Below, one piece after another: positions 29,516 through 38,107 of a DNA stretch of 38,682 bases. Both the position numbers and the translations under genes were made by a program. The stretch's first letter is position 1. Each line of letters opens with the position of its first letter. The notes beneath the pieces were generated by a model. That model saw nothing but the letters and a program-made list of their open reading frames with translations, was not told the DNA's origin and made no database searches. Source of the stretch: Dunaliella salina (taxonomy: Eukaryota > Chlorophyta > Chlorophyceae > Chlamydomonadales > Dunaliellaceae); NCBI GenBank assembly GCA_002284615.2, contig MU069910.1:11791-50472 (forward strand), read 5' to 3'.

Positions 29516-29834
29516 AATGTCAGGGGGAAGTGGTTTAAATTTCTGTTTCCAAGTGTTTGATGCTAGGTGTTGTTGGGTACGCAGTGGCGTGGCAGGATTT
29601 GGAGGATTCAAGGGTAGCCAACAGGCTGGTACATCTTGCTGGAGGATTTGGAACCAGCCTTTGTTTGCGCTATCTAGCATTACTCTAGCATTTAAATTCC
29701 ACACAACGACAAGTTGCATAGGATATGAAAGTGGAGTGGGACTGGGTATGGTATCAAACCAGTATTGCCTGGAATTGGATGTTTCTGGAATTCCTAGTCC
29801 TTGTAGTGCTTGGAATTGGGTGTTTCTTTTACAA
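29483..29834 (-). pseudogene. Outer A element: end of methyltransferase and linker
   Basis: SYPMQLVVVWNLNAR matches SYPMQLIVVWNPNAR of the inserted copy, followed by LQQDVPACWLPL and LRTQQHLASNTWKQKF. A repeat of about 45 bases (CAATTCCA twice on the minus strand) has been added between KxQF and the WFDTI-like sequence. Confidence 0.65.
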
Positions 29835-29835
29835 C

Positions 29836-30273
29836 ATTTATTTCAGCATAAACTACCGAGACGAGGTCTTTGGGGCGCACACAGGCGCCCTCTCTGTGCG
29901 CTACACTGGCTTCTCCTTCTGCCATCCTCCACACGATGACGAAATGATGTTTAAACTCCTACGCCACGCAGTGCACTCCTCCCTCCATTCCACAGATCCA
30001 GTTGCCACCTTCATGCTCCTGCCTTACTGGAGAGGCTTCAGCTGTAACGCGTATATGAGCTGGCTGAAACAATACATAGATACTGCAAAAGTTCTTGCCA
30101 AATTCCCTGCAAGGAAAATCCAATTCCAAGCACCACAACACTGGTTTGACACCATCACCAATCCTACTCCACCTTCCTATCCTATGCAACTCATCGTTGT
30201 GTGGAACCCTAACGCCAGAGAAATACTAGGTACCACAAACAAGACTGGTTTTAGTCCCTCCAGCAAGATGTAA
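29836..30273 (+). pseudogene. A4 PCIF1-like adenine methyltransferase domain
   Basis: The reading frame is open up to a TAA after about 146 codons. Order: DEVFGAHTGALSVRY, TGFSFCHPPHDDEMMFKLL, DPVATFMLLPYWRGFS, KVLAKFPARKIQFQAPQHW, MQLIVVWN. This follows the C-terminal half of PCIF1/CAPAM, the cap m6Am methyltransferase: FGS..., GSFEANPPF..E.M, SFIVFIPEW and the final beta strands. The catalytic NPPF is replaced by CHPPH, so activity on adenine is doubtful. The assignment is from remembered motif order, not from a search. A frameshift near GFSPSSK joins it to the linker frame. Confidence 0.6.
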
Positions 30274-30305
30274 AGCAAGTTACACCAGAAGCTTGTTGGC
30301 TACCT

Positions 30306-31172
30306 TTGGATACTCCAAATACTGCCACGCCGCTGCGCACCAACCAACACCTAGCATCAAATACTTGGGAACAGAAATTCCAATCACTCCCCCCTGATAC
30401 CCATAGCTGCTCACACAAGTGCCCTCAGGAAAGGGCAGAATTCACCCCTGCCAACTTCAAAAAGATGTTCACACCTAAAGTCAAGAACTGGAGGGAAATC
30501 ACCTAAACTGATGGCAGTGTGATTAAGCACAAAGATGACATCTCCCCACCCCTTTCCGGTTCAGGTGTTTACAAACCAGGAAGTGACACTGCTGCACCCT
30601 CCCAACACTTGCAACTGCACATAAAACCCAATGGCCATGGGCCGGCCAATACCATCACCAGAGCAGAACTTGTGGGTATCCTTGTGGCACTCCAACACGA
30701 GCAAACTGAGACTGTCACAGATGGTGCATCCTGCCTTTTTCAGATTTCTAATCAAACCCTTAACCCGATGCGCATGAGGTATCACCTACACGCGGAGCTC
30801 ATTCACGCAATCTCAACCATATTAAAGCACTCCCCTCACCCTATCCATTTTTACAAAGCCAAAGCCCACTCTGGCATCATAGGAAATGAGGGGGCCGACG
30901 CTTGCGCTTGCACCGCAGCCCTCTCTCACGCCATAGACATTGCACTTCCAGATGCCAGGGACCCTTTCCACAATTTGTATTGGCTTTCATTGAAGACCTC
31001 CTCCACACAAAAAGATGGCATGCACCGCTCCCACACGCTTCCGATGCACTATCTCACCAACCTCAGCGACAAACTCAAAACACACATGCACAAGAAACAC
31101 AAGCTTGGCTCTGCTGACACCTCTGCAGAGGTATACAGCTGTATACCACTACCAGAGATGGCAGAAGCTTAA
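30306..31172 (+). pseudogene. A4 linker and RNase HI domain
   Basis: The linker LRTNQHLASNTWEQKFQSL runs into a TAA at 30504-30506 immediately before TDGSVIKHKDD. Then come TRAELVGILVALQ, TVTDGASCLFQI and KAHSGIIGNEGADACA, so the four catalytic positions D-E-D-D are present. The frame is open for 217 codons from 30519. Only about 230 bases separate methyltransferase and RNase H, too short for an RT. Confidence 0.8.
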
Positions 31173-31302
31173 CGATGCCACACCACCCACCGCCAATGCC
31201 AACACTGGAGCTTACAACCCAACCCCTCAACTTGCAAACAAGGAGATCAGCAACTCCTTCTGGAAAAGCCCAAAGATAACCCTTAAATAGCAAATAAACC
31301 GT

Positions 31303-31611
31303 ATGAAGTATCGAACGGATATACTGTACACACAGAGTCATGCCTCCAACTTCAAATTTTCCAATTCTGTTAAATGCCCACTCTGTGCAAATACGGAAAG
31401 CATTTATCACGTTCTGCTTAGGTGCACCAACCCGACAATGAGTGGGATGCACACCAACAGACACAATGCGGCCCTTAGCCTCTGTGTAGAAGCCCTGAGC
31501 AAAGGCCGGTATGGCTCATCCCTCATTAGCATGGATGGCTGCAATCATGACAGACTTCTGGATCAAGGCATACAAATCCCTGAAAACACCTCTCGAGCTA
31601 TTCCAGATTAG
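31303..31611 (+). pseudogene. A4 zinc finger
   Basis: KCPLCANTESIYHVLLRCTN gives an intact CxxC...HxxxxC set. The next conserved part, SLCVEALSKGRYGSSLI, is shared with all family A copies and partly with B (GEATSKGDFGPFIV). Confidence 0.75.
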
Positions 31612-32162
31612 GTTTTCCCAAATGACATTGCCTCACCTGCTCGGCACCAAAGCCGCCCTGATGCTCTTTTTGTGCGCACCATCCCAGGCAGACAAGCCCA
31701 ACTTGATCCTACCAAGATCCCCCACAAGATAGGGATATTCACCTCGTCGAACTTAAATTCTGCCCTGACACAAATCCCTTCATCACTTTAGAACGTGCAC
31801 GGACTCAACATTCCCACACCATAACTAGACTTAAAACACGTAGCTTAAGGAACCCAAACAGGAATAACAAAGTGACTTTGCATACCATCTTAATTGGTGT
31901 GGGTGGCACGATTTACAATGATTACACAATTACACCTCTCATAAATCTGGGTCGTACCAAACAGAAAGCCAAATCACTAGCATCCAAGCTCAGGGATTAT
32001 GCCATCCAAAGATTATCCACCATCATTAACACTAGACATGCACTTTGCTTTCAGAAGGCATCTGGAAGGGGGTTAAATGGGTGCGCGGCGGCGGCTGAGG
32101 ATGGAAGAAGGAGAGTCCGAGCGCTCAGGGGCATGGCTAGCAATCCTCCAGATTCCCATTAG
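31612..32162 (+). pseudogene. A4 PD-(D/E)XK nuclease and C-terminal region
   Basis: After a stop and a frameshift: SRPDALFVRTIPGRQ, then HLVELKFCPDTNPFITLERA (E at 31749, K at 31755), then TLHTILIGVGGTIYNDYT and KLRDYAIQRLSTI to a TAG. The last part is conserved in family B (TLNTILIGVDGTIFNPYT). Confidence 0.65.
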
Positions 32163-32249
32163 TTCTGTCTCTTGCTCTCTCCTAGGCTAGTTTTGTCTAG
32201 TTTAGGTAGAGGGCCTCCTGGTGAGGCCTCTAACTTTAGTTAGGGGTCC

Positions 32250-32305
32250 TTCCCTTAATGCACGCGGCCTTTGGCTTGCGTAGACTTTCCTTTTCTTTTT
32301 CTTTT
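32250..32305 (+). other. Family A 3'-terminal hairpin and pyrimidine tail (type copy)
   Basis: CCCTTAATGCACGCGGCC, TTT, GGCTTGCGTAGAC can fold with ACGC/GCGT outside and GGCC/GGC inside, followed by TTTCCTTTTC repeats. The same design occurs at 14781-14812(-), 16245-16281(-), 21096-21128, 21368-21402, 21794-21830, 22781-22816(-), 23121-23147(-), 27628-27662(-), 34074-34110 and 34934-34968, and partly at 26625(-), 36077(-) and 36993. Confidence 0.8.
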
Positions 32306-32308
32306 CTG

Positions 32309-32637
32309 GCAGGGAATTTGGCAAGCACTTTTGCAAGATGTGGGTACTGGGTAGGCCAGCTCATATAAGCATTACAGCTGAAGCCTCTCCAGTGGGGCAG
32401 GAGCATGAAGGTGGCAACTGGATCTGTGGTTTGGAGGGAAAAGTGCACTGCATGGCGCAGGAGTTGTAACATTGTTTCATCATCGTGAGGAGGATGGCAG
32501 AAGGAGAAGCCAGTGTAGTGCACACAGAGGGCGTCTGTGTGCGCTCCAAAGACTTGGTCTCGGCTGTATGTGCTGAAATAGGTGTTGTACGTCTCGCCAA
32601 ATTCAATGGGGTTGGAAAATCTATCCGCTGAGACCAT
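32309..32637 (-). pseudogene. Outer A element: PCIF1-like methyltransferase, N-side
   Basis: FSNPIEFGETYNTYFSTYS, DQVFGAHTDALCVHYTGF, SFCHPPHDDETMLQLL and DPVATFMLLPHWRGFS, ending at FPARK where A4 is inserted. FSNP..........YFSTYS recalls the FASPLN....YCSAF segment upstream of NPPF in PCIF1, which strengthens the assignment. It is open for over 100 codons. Confidence 0.6.
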
Positions 32638-32640
32638 GCA

Positions 32641-32988
32641 CTATTTATGTAGGGCTAGTCGGATGTGCGGAGGTGCGATAAGCGTGTTGGAAGTGTGGAG
32701 ATTTTTGCTCTTGGTTGAAAGATCTTTTTGTTGGGCCTTTTGACGGGAGAGCAGTCCCAGAATTTCATTTGCTGAATCCTGGACAGGTGGTTGAATTGTG
32801 GCATGGATACCTGCTTTTTTGGCTGCTTCGTAGCCTTCAAGCAGGGCCACGAGCCTGTTTACAGTGAGCATGCCAGCGCACTTGCCATTGGCATTGTAAA
32901 TACAGGCGCATTCAGTGGTGGTTACCTCCGCCATTTGTGCTGGAGTGACAACTCCATCAGATGTGTCAGGTTGAAGAGGTTTCTTCAT
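32641..32988 (-). pseudogene. Outer A element: GKCAG domain
   Basis: 115 codons: NANGKCAGMLTVNRLVALL, AKKAGIHATIQPPVQDSANE, then a Lys/Gln-rich stretch. Family B has the same domain. It is a helical, charged segment of unknown function between the Cys-containing region and the methyltransferase. Confidence 0.55.
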
Positions 32989-33024
32989 GAGAGCAACACT
33001 TCAGGTTTACAAGGCTTACAAGGT

Positions 33025-33570
33025 TTACAAGGGAGCAACACTTCTAATGATACCATCACATTGCCATGTTGGCATGATATCTGTCTGGGGGTTGGTATGT
33101 CGGGAATCGAAGATGACATTTTTGCAAATGGCGCAGCCGGTAGTTGAGAGCCATGTAGATTCAGATAGTCTCTGAGGGTCGCCTTCGAAGTCTTGATTAA
33201 CAAGATTGTCCAGGTCTATTTTGTTGCCTACGGAGTCTTCTGTGTGTTCTGGTATTTCCTCCAAGTCAAAGGCTTGCACCTGAGCATCCAAGTCTGGATG
33301 CATTTGTAACATATCAGCAGTTTCCCATTTAGGATGCCATTCCACATAGATCATTTTGCAATCCAGAAGAGTTGATCTTTTCCGCTTTTTGGGAGTCTGA
33401 CAGAGAGGCACATGCAGGGCAGTCCCATAAGTGTGTCTCTCTCCCTCTGAATTCACATTGATTTCCTTATCGTGTCCCCTCCATGCCTGTGACTTGAGCT
33501 GAGCAATTCTTTTCTTCAAAATCCTTGGTGGCCTGCATTTTAAACACAGCATATTTTTCAACTTGTCCAT
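33025..33570 (-). pseudogene. Outer A element: N-terminal region with Cys motif
   Basis: 181 codons open: basic start (CLKCRPPRILKKRIAQLKS, KKRKRS), an acidic middle (DLEEIPEHTEDSVGN), then TGCAICKNVIFDSRH, a CxxC...H possible zinc knuckle. It is continuous in strand and order with the GKCAG domain. I do not recognise the family. Protein-like sequence (PEAFEIGKAFMY) continues upstream to about 33650 across one stop. Confidence 0.5.
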
Positions 33571-33688
33571 GCTTTTCTACTCCTTATACATAAATGCCTT
33601 CCCAATCTCAAATGCTTCAGGCACAGCGGTCACATTGTTTTTATCTCAATTGTTGTGCAGGGCCCATGCTTTTGTGCTGTTTCTCATA

Positions 33689-33752
33689 AAGAAAGAAAAG
33701 AGAAGAAAAGAGAAGAAAAGAAAGAAAAGAGAAGAAAAGAAAAGAGAAGAAG
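33689..33752. repeat. Purine tract (GAAAA/GAGAA repeats)
   Basis: Uninterrupted A/G with GAAAAGA and GAGAAGAAAAG units. It resembles the complement of the pyrimidine tails of the elements here, but no hairpin adjoins it. Confidence 0.9.
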
Positions 33753-33949
33753 ATTGTGTCGGAAGCCAAAATCCCCCATACACCATTTAAGGAAATTGAG
33801 ATGCATCGGCTTGAAAGAGCTGTAAGTTCCTTCCCATCAAAGGTAAAGAAGGGGCTGAGCTAGTGGGCATCTGGAGGGTGACTGGAAGCATTGCTTCTAG
33901 ATGCTGTCCATGAGAGAGGTTCTTGTTTTCAAGGCGCGCTGAGTATAAG

Positions 33950-34115
33950 TAAGCTCACGAGCATGCCCAACAGGATGGGATTGAAATTAATTAGCAAGCA
34001 CAATGGCAGGTTGCTGAGTCCTCCTTGTTTGTTGGTGGGGCTCACTGTTAGTGCCAGTGCTGACTGTTTGGTCTTTCCTTAATGCACACTGGCTGTGTTC
34101 AACAAAGACTGCTAA
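33950..34115 (+). mobile_element. Family B 3' fragment
   Basis: GGTGGGGCTCACTGTTAGTG, TTTCCTTAATGCACACTGG and a decayed 3' arm, as at 21040-21128. Confidence 0.7.
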
Positions 34116-34839
34116 AGGTATGCTCAGTATGACACGCTCCACAAGCAACCAGGTGAAAATGGGTGCAAAGTAAGAGCTTTTGGACTAATCATGTTGCAGA
34201 GGCCTGCACACTGCCACTGTGCCACCTCAATCTGTTGTATAGGCCTCGTGTCTCCAAAATACTTGATTTCAATTAAGTGCACATGCTTTTTCACATCATC
34301 AACATGTTTTCAGAAGTACCTCTTAGACAATACCTTCCCCACTTTCCAGCCCAGCAGTCACGCATTTTGACAGATAGCTTCCCTGGTGTAAGCCTCTAAA
34401 CCTACGTTCCCTACTCCCTTTTTGGAAGTACCTTCCTACTGTTCAAAACTTGAAACTTTGCATGCCGTTCATCAGAAAGAAAAGCCAGTGAAGCAAACAT
34501 CAGTCCTTTAGGGACAGCACTCCCTCATGCTGTGTCTTGAACTGTTGCATACCTGTTTAAATTATATCTCAGATTGCAATAAGGAAAGCTTTGGCCCAGG
34601 GAAGTCCAGGGAGGCCGAGCAGGTTAAACTGTGGCCCACAGAGCGCATGAGCTATAAGGCTCAACTCTCCTGGGTTGCGCTGTGGGATACCAGCAGGTGT
34701 TTCCAGAATGCAATGCTTCTGATCATTGGCTTGTCATGTAGATCTTTCTTTTTTATCTTAGGCGGAAATATGCTTCATTGTTTTTGGATCTGTCCTATCC
34801 CTCTCTACACCATCCTCTCAGATGGCTCCGTTCAGGATG
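34116..34839. other. Intergenic, nothing firmly identified
   Basis: No open frame or repeat I can assign. A stretch near 34610-34680 with GAGCGCATGAGCTATAAGG is slightly tRNA-like on the minus strand, but lacks a box B. Confidence 0.35.
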
Positions 34840-35185
34840 ACAGGAAGAAAAAGGCCTCCAGTCAAAACGACCGACTGTTTGCCTGTTCGATAGCTTGTTG
34901 TTTTGATTTAAAAGGAGCGCATATGTTGGGGTCTTTCCTTAATGCACGCTGGTTGTGCCCAGCGTAGCCTTTTCCTTTTTTTGGCGCATATGATAAGACT
35001 GTACAAGGTGAAAGGTAGGCAAGTAAGGAGCAATCTAAGAAGAAAGATGCAGTAAAGAGTGGGGGGGACCATGAAACAGAGAAGCATACTTATGACGGAG
35101 AGAGCACACATGGGGATGAGTATACCAGAAAATAACATGTTGTTCATCCCGAATAACATCTTGGGCACCGCAAAGATCACTTGTG
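34840..35185 (-). pseudogene. RT-LINE C-terminal finger and 3' end
   Basis: Minus strand: SDLCGAQDVIRDEQHVIF, THPHVCSLRHKYASLFHGPP, then the 3' end GTCGTTTTGACTGGAGGCC and a pyrimidine stretch. Same region as 22258-22530. A 58-bp insertion interrupts it at 34926-34983. Confidence 0.8.
34926..34983 (+). mobile_element. 58-bp minimal insertion consisting of the common 3' end, with 9-bp TSD
   Basis: Contains TTGGGGTCTTTCCTTAATGC, then ACGCTGG / TTGTGC / CCAGCGT (a perfect 7-bp stem) and AGCCTTTTCCTTTTTTT. GCGCATATG flanks it at 34917-34925 and 34984-34992, while the uninterrupted relative at 22390-22400 has the site once (CATATGTGC on the plus strand). It is a severely 5'-truncated family B-type end. 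Confidence 0.88.
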
Positions 35186-35261
35186 GGGGAATCTACAATT
35201 TTTTGGTTTAGGGCCACTGCTAAGTTTTTCAACAGTCTGTTTGATTGAAACAGTGAGACAT

Positions 35262-35863
35262 TACGAAGAGTGCAAAAAGCGGATTTGCGCCTGGCTATGA
35301 GGGAAGAGTCTTGTTGGTCTGCACATGTGTCTACAGCCTTTAATGGCATTCACCATCAGAACATGTTTAAGCAGAAGATGCTGTGTGCTTCTAAGATCCC
35401 CATGCAGGATGTCTTAGGGGATTTAAGGTACATACAGCAAAAGATATGAAGGGAAGCGGATGCTATAAGTCTCCAAGGAGTAAACAGGAAAGCAGTGACT
35501 TACCATCATTGGTGCGGAAGGCTTTTACATGAAACAGCGCGCACACCACTTGGTGTCCGAACACATTTATTAAAAGATCTGGAAAGAAGAGTCATAAGGA
35601 ATGTGAGTAAATTTAGCCTTCGTGCCCACTGCTTGAAGGTCGAATCCTGTAAATGGCTGGGTGGTTCAAACATTTGTGATGAGTGTGAATGTGCTGAAGT
35701 CCAGGACAAGAAACACGTTCTCTTCTATTGCAATTGCTGGAGATGCGTGAGCTGCGCAGAGCATACAAGGACTTTTAAACTGATCTTTTCAAACCATTAC
35801 ATACTTTTGACCAACTTCCAAACACTGACTTCATTCCTTTTTTGGCGGGCTACCACGTTTTGA
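35262..35863 (+). pseudogene. RT-LINE C-terminal region, second subfamily
   Basis: Plus strand: VQKADLRLAMREESCWSAHV, a linker with one stop near 35447, TYHHWCGRLLHETAR, VRTHLLKDLERRVIRNVSKF, SLRAHCLKVESCKW, then the finger CDECECAEVQDKKHVLFYC and a tail with TLTSFLFW. This is the post-RT part of the algal LINE type also seen at 36100-36816; the finger CxxC...H..C is intact. It is truncated before the 3' UTR. Confidence 0.8.
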
Positions 35864-35877
35864 CTGACCCTGACTCA

Positions 35878-35931
35878 GTTTTGATTAGAAAAGTGTTGAT
35901 CTCGGAGATCAACACTTTTCTAAATCAAAAC
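35878..35931. repeat. Near-perfect 54-bp palindrome
   Basis: Left arm 35878-35903 and right arm 35905-35931 are reverse complements except for one extra T in the right arm's complement; the spacer is one base. Core: AAGTGTTGATCTC / GAGATCAACACTT. No ORF crosses it. Confidence 0.95.
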
Positions 35932-36059
35932 TCGTACAGGTTTTTCAATTTTTTCTGTCAGAATTGGTTTCAATTTTTGATGCTGGCTGAGTTTGTTTCA
36001 CCAGCAGCCGATCAGCCAGAGTTTCGGGCTGTAGGCCACCCCTTGTAACCCTTCTGGGG

Positions 36060-36816
36060 GAAAAGGAAAAGGAAAAGCTACGCAAGCGTATCTAGTCACC
36101 AAGCATCATGGGTTGGAACAACCTTGGTGCGAACACCGTATTGAATCCCCACAGATTGGAGCCCACGGGGGAATAGAGTGGTCCCACGGAGCTTGCTCAA
36201 CCTTCAAAGCATGGACACAGAATGAGACGCCCTCCGAACAGTGTGTTTAGGGAGATCCAAGTAGAAGAATTTGGGCACAGCGTGAGGAGAGTAAGTGACA
36301 CGTGCATTCTTGGTTGGCATTACACTCCAGTGATGGTAGGTAAACGTCTTGCTGCTAAGCTCTCGTGGATGATAAGAAGAGAATTGACACCAGTAAGCGA
36401 GGTGACAAGACCTGATATCCACAATCAGTTAACAAATAGACACGGTTGGCAGTGCACATCTTCTGCCAGAATGCAATCGCATGATGTAAGCTATTCATGG
36501 CAGTGAAAAATCGAGCAATCCAACAAAAGGGGTTGCTGGAGCTGAGAGAAAGGTCTGCTTGAAAATCTCTGCGTAGGAGAGGACTGTTGCATTGAAGGAG
36601 CAAATTATAAAAGCGTGCGCTGACTCTGAACCAGTTAAACAGGATAAGCTTAATCCCACACTCTCTCAAAATACTCCAAGAAGGAGCGGAGTTTCTGCTC
36701 CAAGCATAGATCTCAGGAAACACAGTAGCCGTTTCTGAATAATGTCTTCCTACTTGTCTGCATCTCAACATGACCAGTTGTATGGCATGTTTTGTTTCTT
36801 GAATTAGAAAAAACAA
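36060..36816 (-). pseudogene. RT-LINE post-RT region ending in a minimal hairpin and TTTTCC tail
   Basis: Minus strand: SWSILRECGIKLILFNWFRV, ARFYNLLLQCNSPLLRR, FTYHHWSVMPTKNARV, FFYLDLPKHTVRR, KVEQAPWDHSI and PICGDSIRCSHQGC. After this the sequence passes directly to ATACGCTTGCGTAGC and three TTTTCC units, so this copy stops early and carries the common 3' end design. Frames are broken in several places. Confidence 0.75.
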
Positions 36817-36849
36817 TGAGATTCATCTTTTCTTCATGAGCTTCCTTTC

Positions 36850-36912
36850 TTAAGAACAGACCAGGCTAGCAGTCAGTCGGTCTGACCGGAGGCCTTCTTT
36901 TCCTTTTAACTT
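36850..36912 (+). mobile_element. RT-LINE 3'-terminal fragment
   Basis: GCTAGCAGTCAGTCGGTCTG, ACCGGAGGCCTTCTTTTCC matches the 3' hairpin region of the copies at 22450 and 34860(-). Confidence 0.7.
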
Positions 36913-36929
36913 TGTAGCTCTTTCTTTCT

Positions 36930-37030
36930 CCCAAGATAGAGGTTGTGAGGTGAGCCTTTTGCAGTTAGGGTCCTCCCTCGCCTTCATGTACGCTGCTATG
37001 TGAGGTAGTAGGCATCAAGACTAAAAAAGT
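36930..37030 (+). mobile_element. Decayed family A-type 3' end
   Basis: GGTGAGCCTTTTGCAGTTAG, CCTCCCTCGCCTTCATGTAC and GCTGC...GTAGT, then AAGACTAAAAAAG, follow the family A 3' UTR and hairpin, with many changes. Confidence 0.45.
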
Positions 37031-37270
37031 CTGTCCTCTCTCATCCTTTACCAGAAGGTCAACTATTACGGTGTCCAGTGATGCCCAAGAAAGTCAATGA
37101 CATCTCTAATGCAACCTAATAATCCGAACCCTAAACCTTGAGCCCTAAAGCTTCACTCTATCTTGACAGCAGCACATCCAGCAATATGCCTTTTTCTTGG
37201 TCTCCAGAAGCCAAGGGGAGAAAACCACTGCCAGGTCCGAAGAATCTCTAAGGAAAACACACATGCTATG

Positions 37271-37271
<1 letters not shown>

Positions 37272-37328
<57 letters not shown>
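37272..37328. repeat. (CA)n microsatellite
   Basis: About 28 uninterrupted CA units. Confidence 0.98.
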
Positions 37329-37330
<2 letters not shown>

Positions 37331-38100
37331 CTCCAAGTCTGCTAGTTACGCAAGTTTCCGCACCTGCAGCACCGCCAGCGGCTTCAGCATGTTCTCTCCA
37401 ATCATGTCAATTGAGCTTGTCTACAACAGCTGGTGCCCATCTCCCTGCTTGCTGTATCCTTTCCGGCAGCTGTCACCACCTCATGGTGTGCTAACCACTC
37501 ACAGAGCCTGCACTTTCCAGCTCTTATGCTGGCTTTGTTCTGGCTGAGCAAAGGAAGAAGGAAAGATGTACGCATGCCAAACAGCCGAATGCACCAAGGG
37601 AAGGACCTCCCATTGATCCCCACCAAAGGGTCCCAATGAAAAACCCCAGCCCGACCTCGGCGGATGGCTGGGCATCCTTTGAGACACACACACAGCATCG
37701 ACACCATGCCTTTGAGACTCTACGCGCCATGAACAGCAAGGGGTGACCTTCCTACAACGGCATAGCATGCCGAAGGTCAGCCAAAGAGAAGGCATGTGGC
37801 TCCATGAAAGGCCTCTCACTGGAGCACATGCTCGTTGGCAATCGTCGCCATGATTGCATGGCAGCATCCACACATATGAGGCAAGCCATGGGACATGGGA
37901 AAAAGGCAAAAGGCATTACAGTGCAGAACAAACTGTAGGCCTCACAGCTGCGTGGCAAGGCGATAACGGTGCCAACGTTATTCAACCAGCTCAAGCAGCT
38001 AATTCACAGATCAGGCTTCAGAAAGCGGTTGGCTCTTAGCAGTCAGCTGTCACAAAAAGAGAGCTGAAAGAATACTGATGAAGTCAGTGATGTGGGTCTG
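37329..38100. other. Intergenic, no gene recognised
   Basis: Short overlapping frames on both strands without domain, signal or splice support. It may include the 3' flank of the RNA polymerase subunit gene on the minus strand. Confidence 0.4.
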
Positions 38101-38107
38101 TACCTGC

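Larger units (their letters stand above)
29835..32305 (+). mobile_element. Inserted family A element A4 (5'-truncated)
   Basis: Plus-strand copy starting inside the methyltransferase domain (YNIYFSINYRDEVFG) and ending at the 3' hairpin (32250-32288) with a TTTCCTTTTCTTTTTC tail. It interrupts the minus-strand outer element at the same codons on both sides (FPARK). Length 2.47 kb. Confidence 0.85.
27611..33690 (-). mobile_element. Outer family A element, most complete copy, split by an insertion
   Basis: Two minus-strand parts, about 33690-32306 and 29834-27611, join at the FPARK point of the methyltransferase domain. They give about 3.6 kb: Cys-containing N-terminal region, GKCAG domain, PCIF1-like methyltransferase, RNase HI, finger remnant, PD-(D/E)XK segment, GC-rich stretch, 3' UTR, CCTTTAATGCACGC hairpin and a (TTTTC)n tail. 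The interval 29835-32305 is a separate plus-strand copy inserted into it. No RT occurs between the domains. The left (3') limit is the tail at 27611-27626; the 5' limit is unclear because a purine/pyrimidine tract begins at 33689. Confidence 0.75.

Noticed and set aside
34600..34690. Possible second tRNA-like SINE
   Set aside because: A box-A-like stretch is present on the minus strand, but no box B, tail or target-site duplication was found.
37402..37994. Overlapping minus-strand frames of 70-136 codons
   Set aside because: Cys/Ser-rich shadows in several frames with no domain or splice signals. I could not link them to the RNA polymerase subunit gene.
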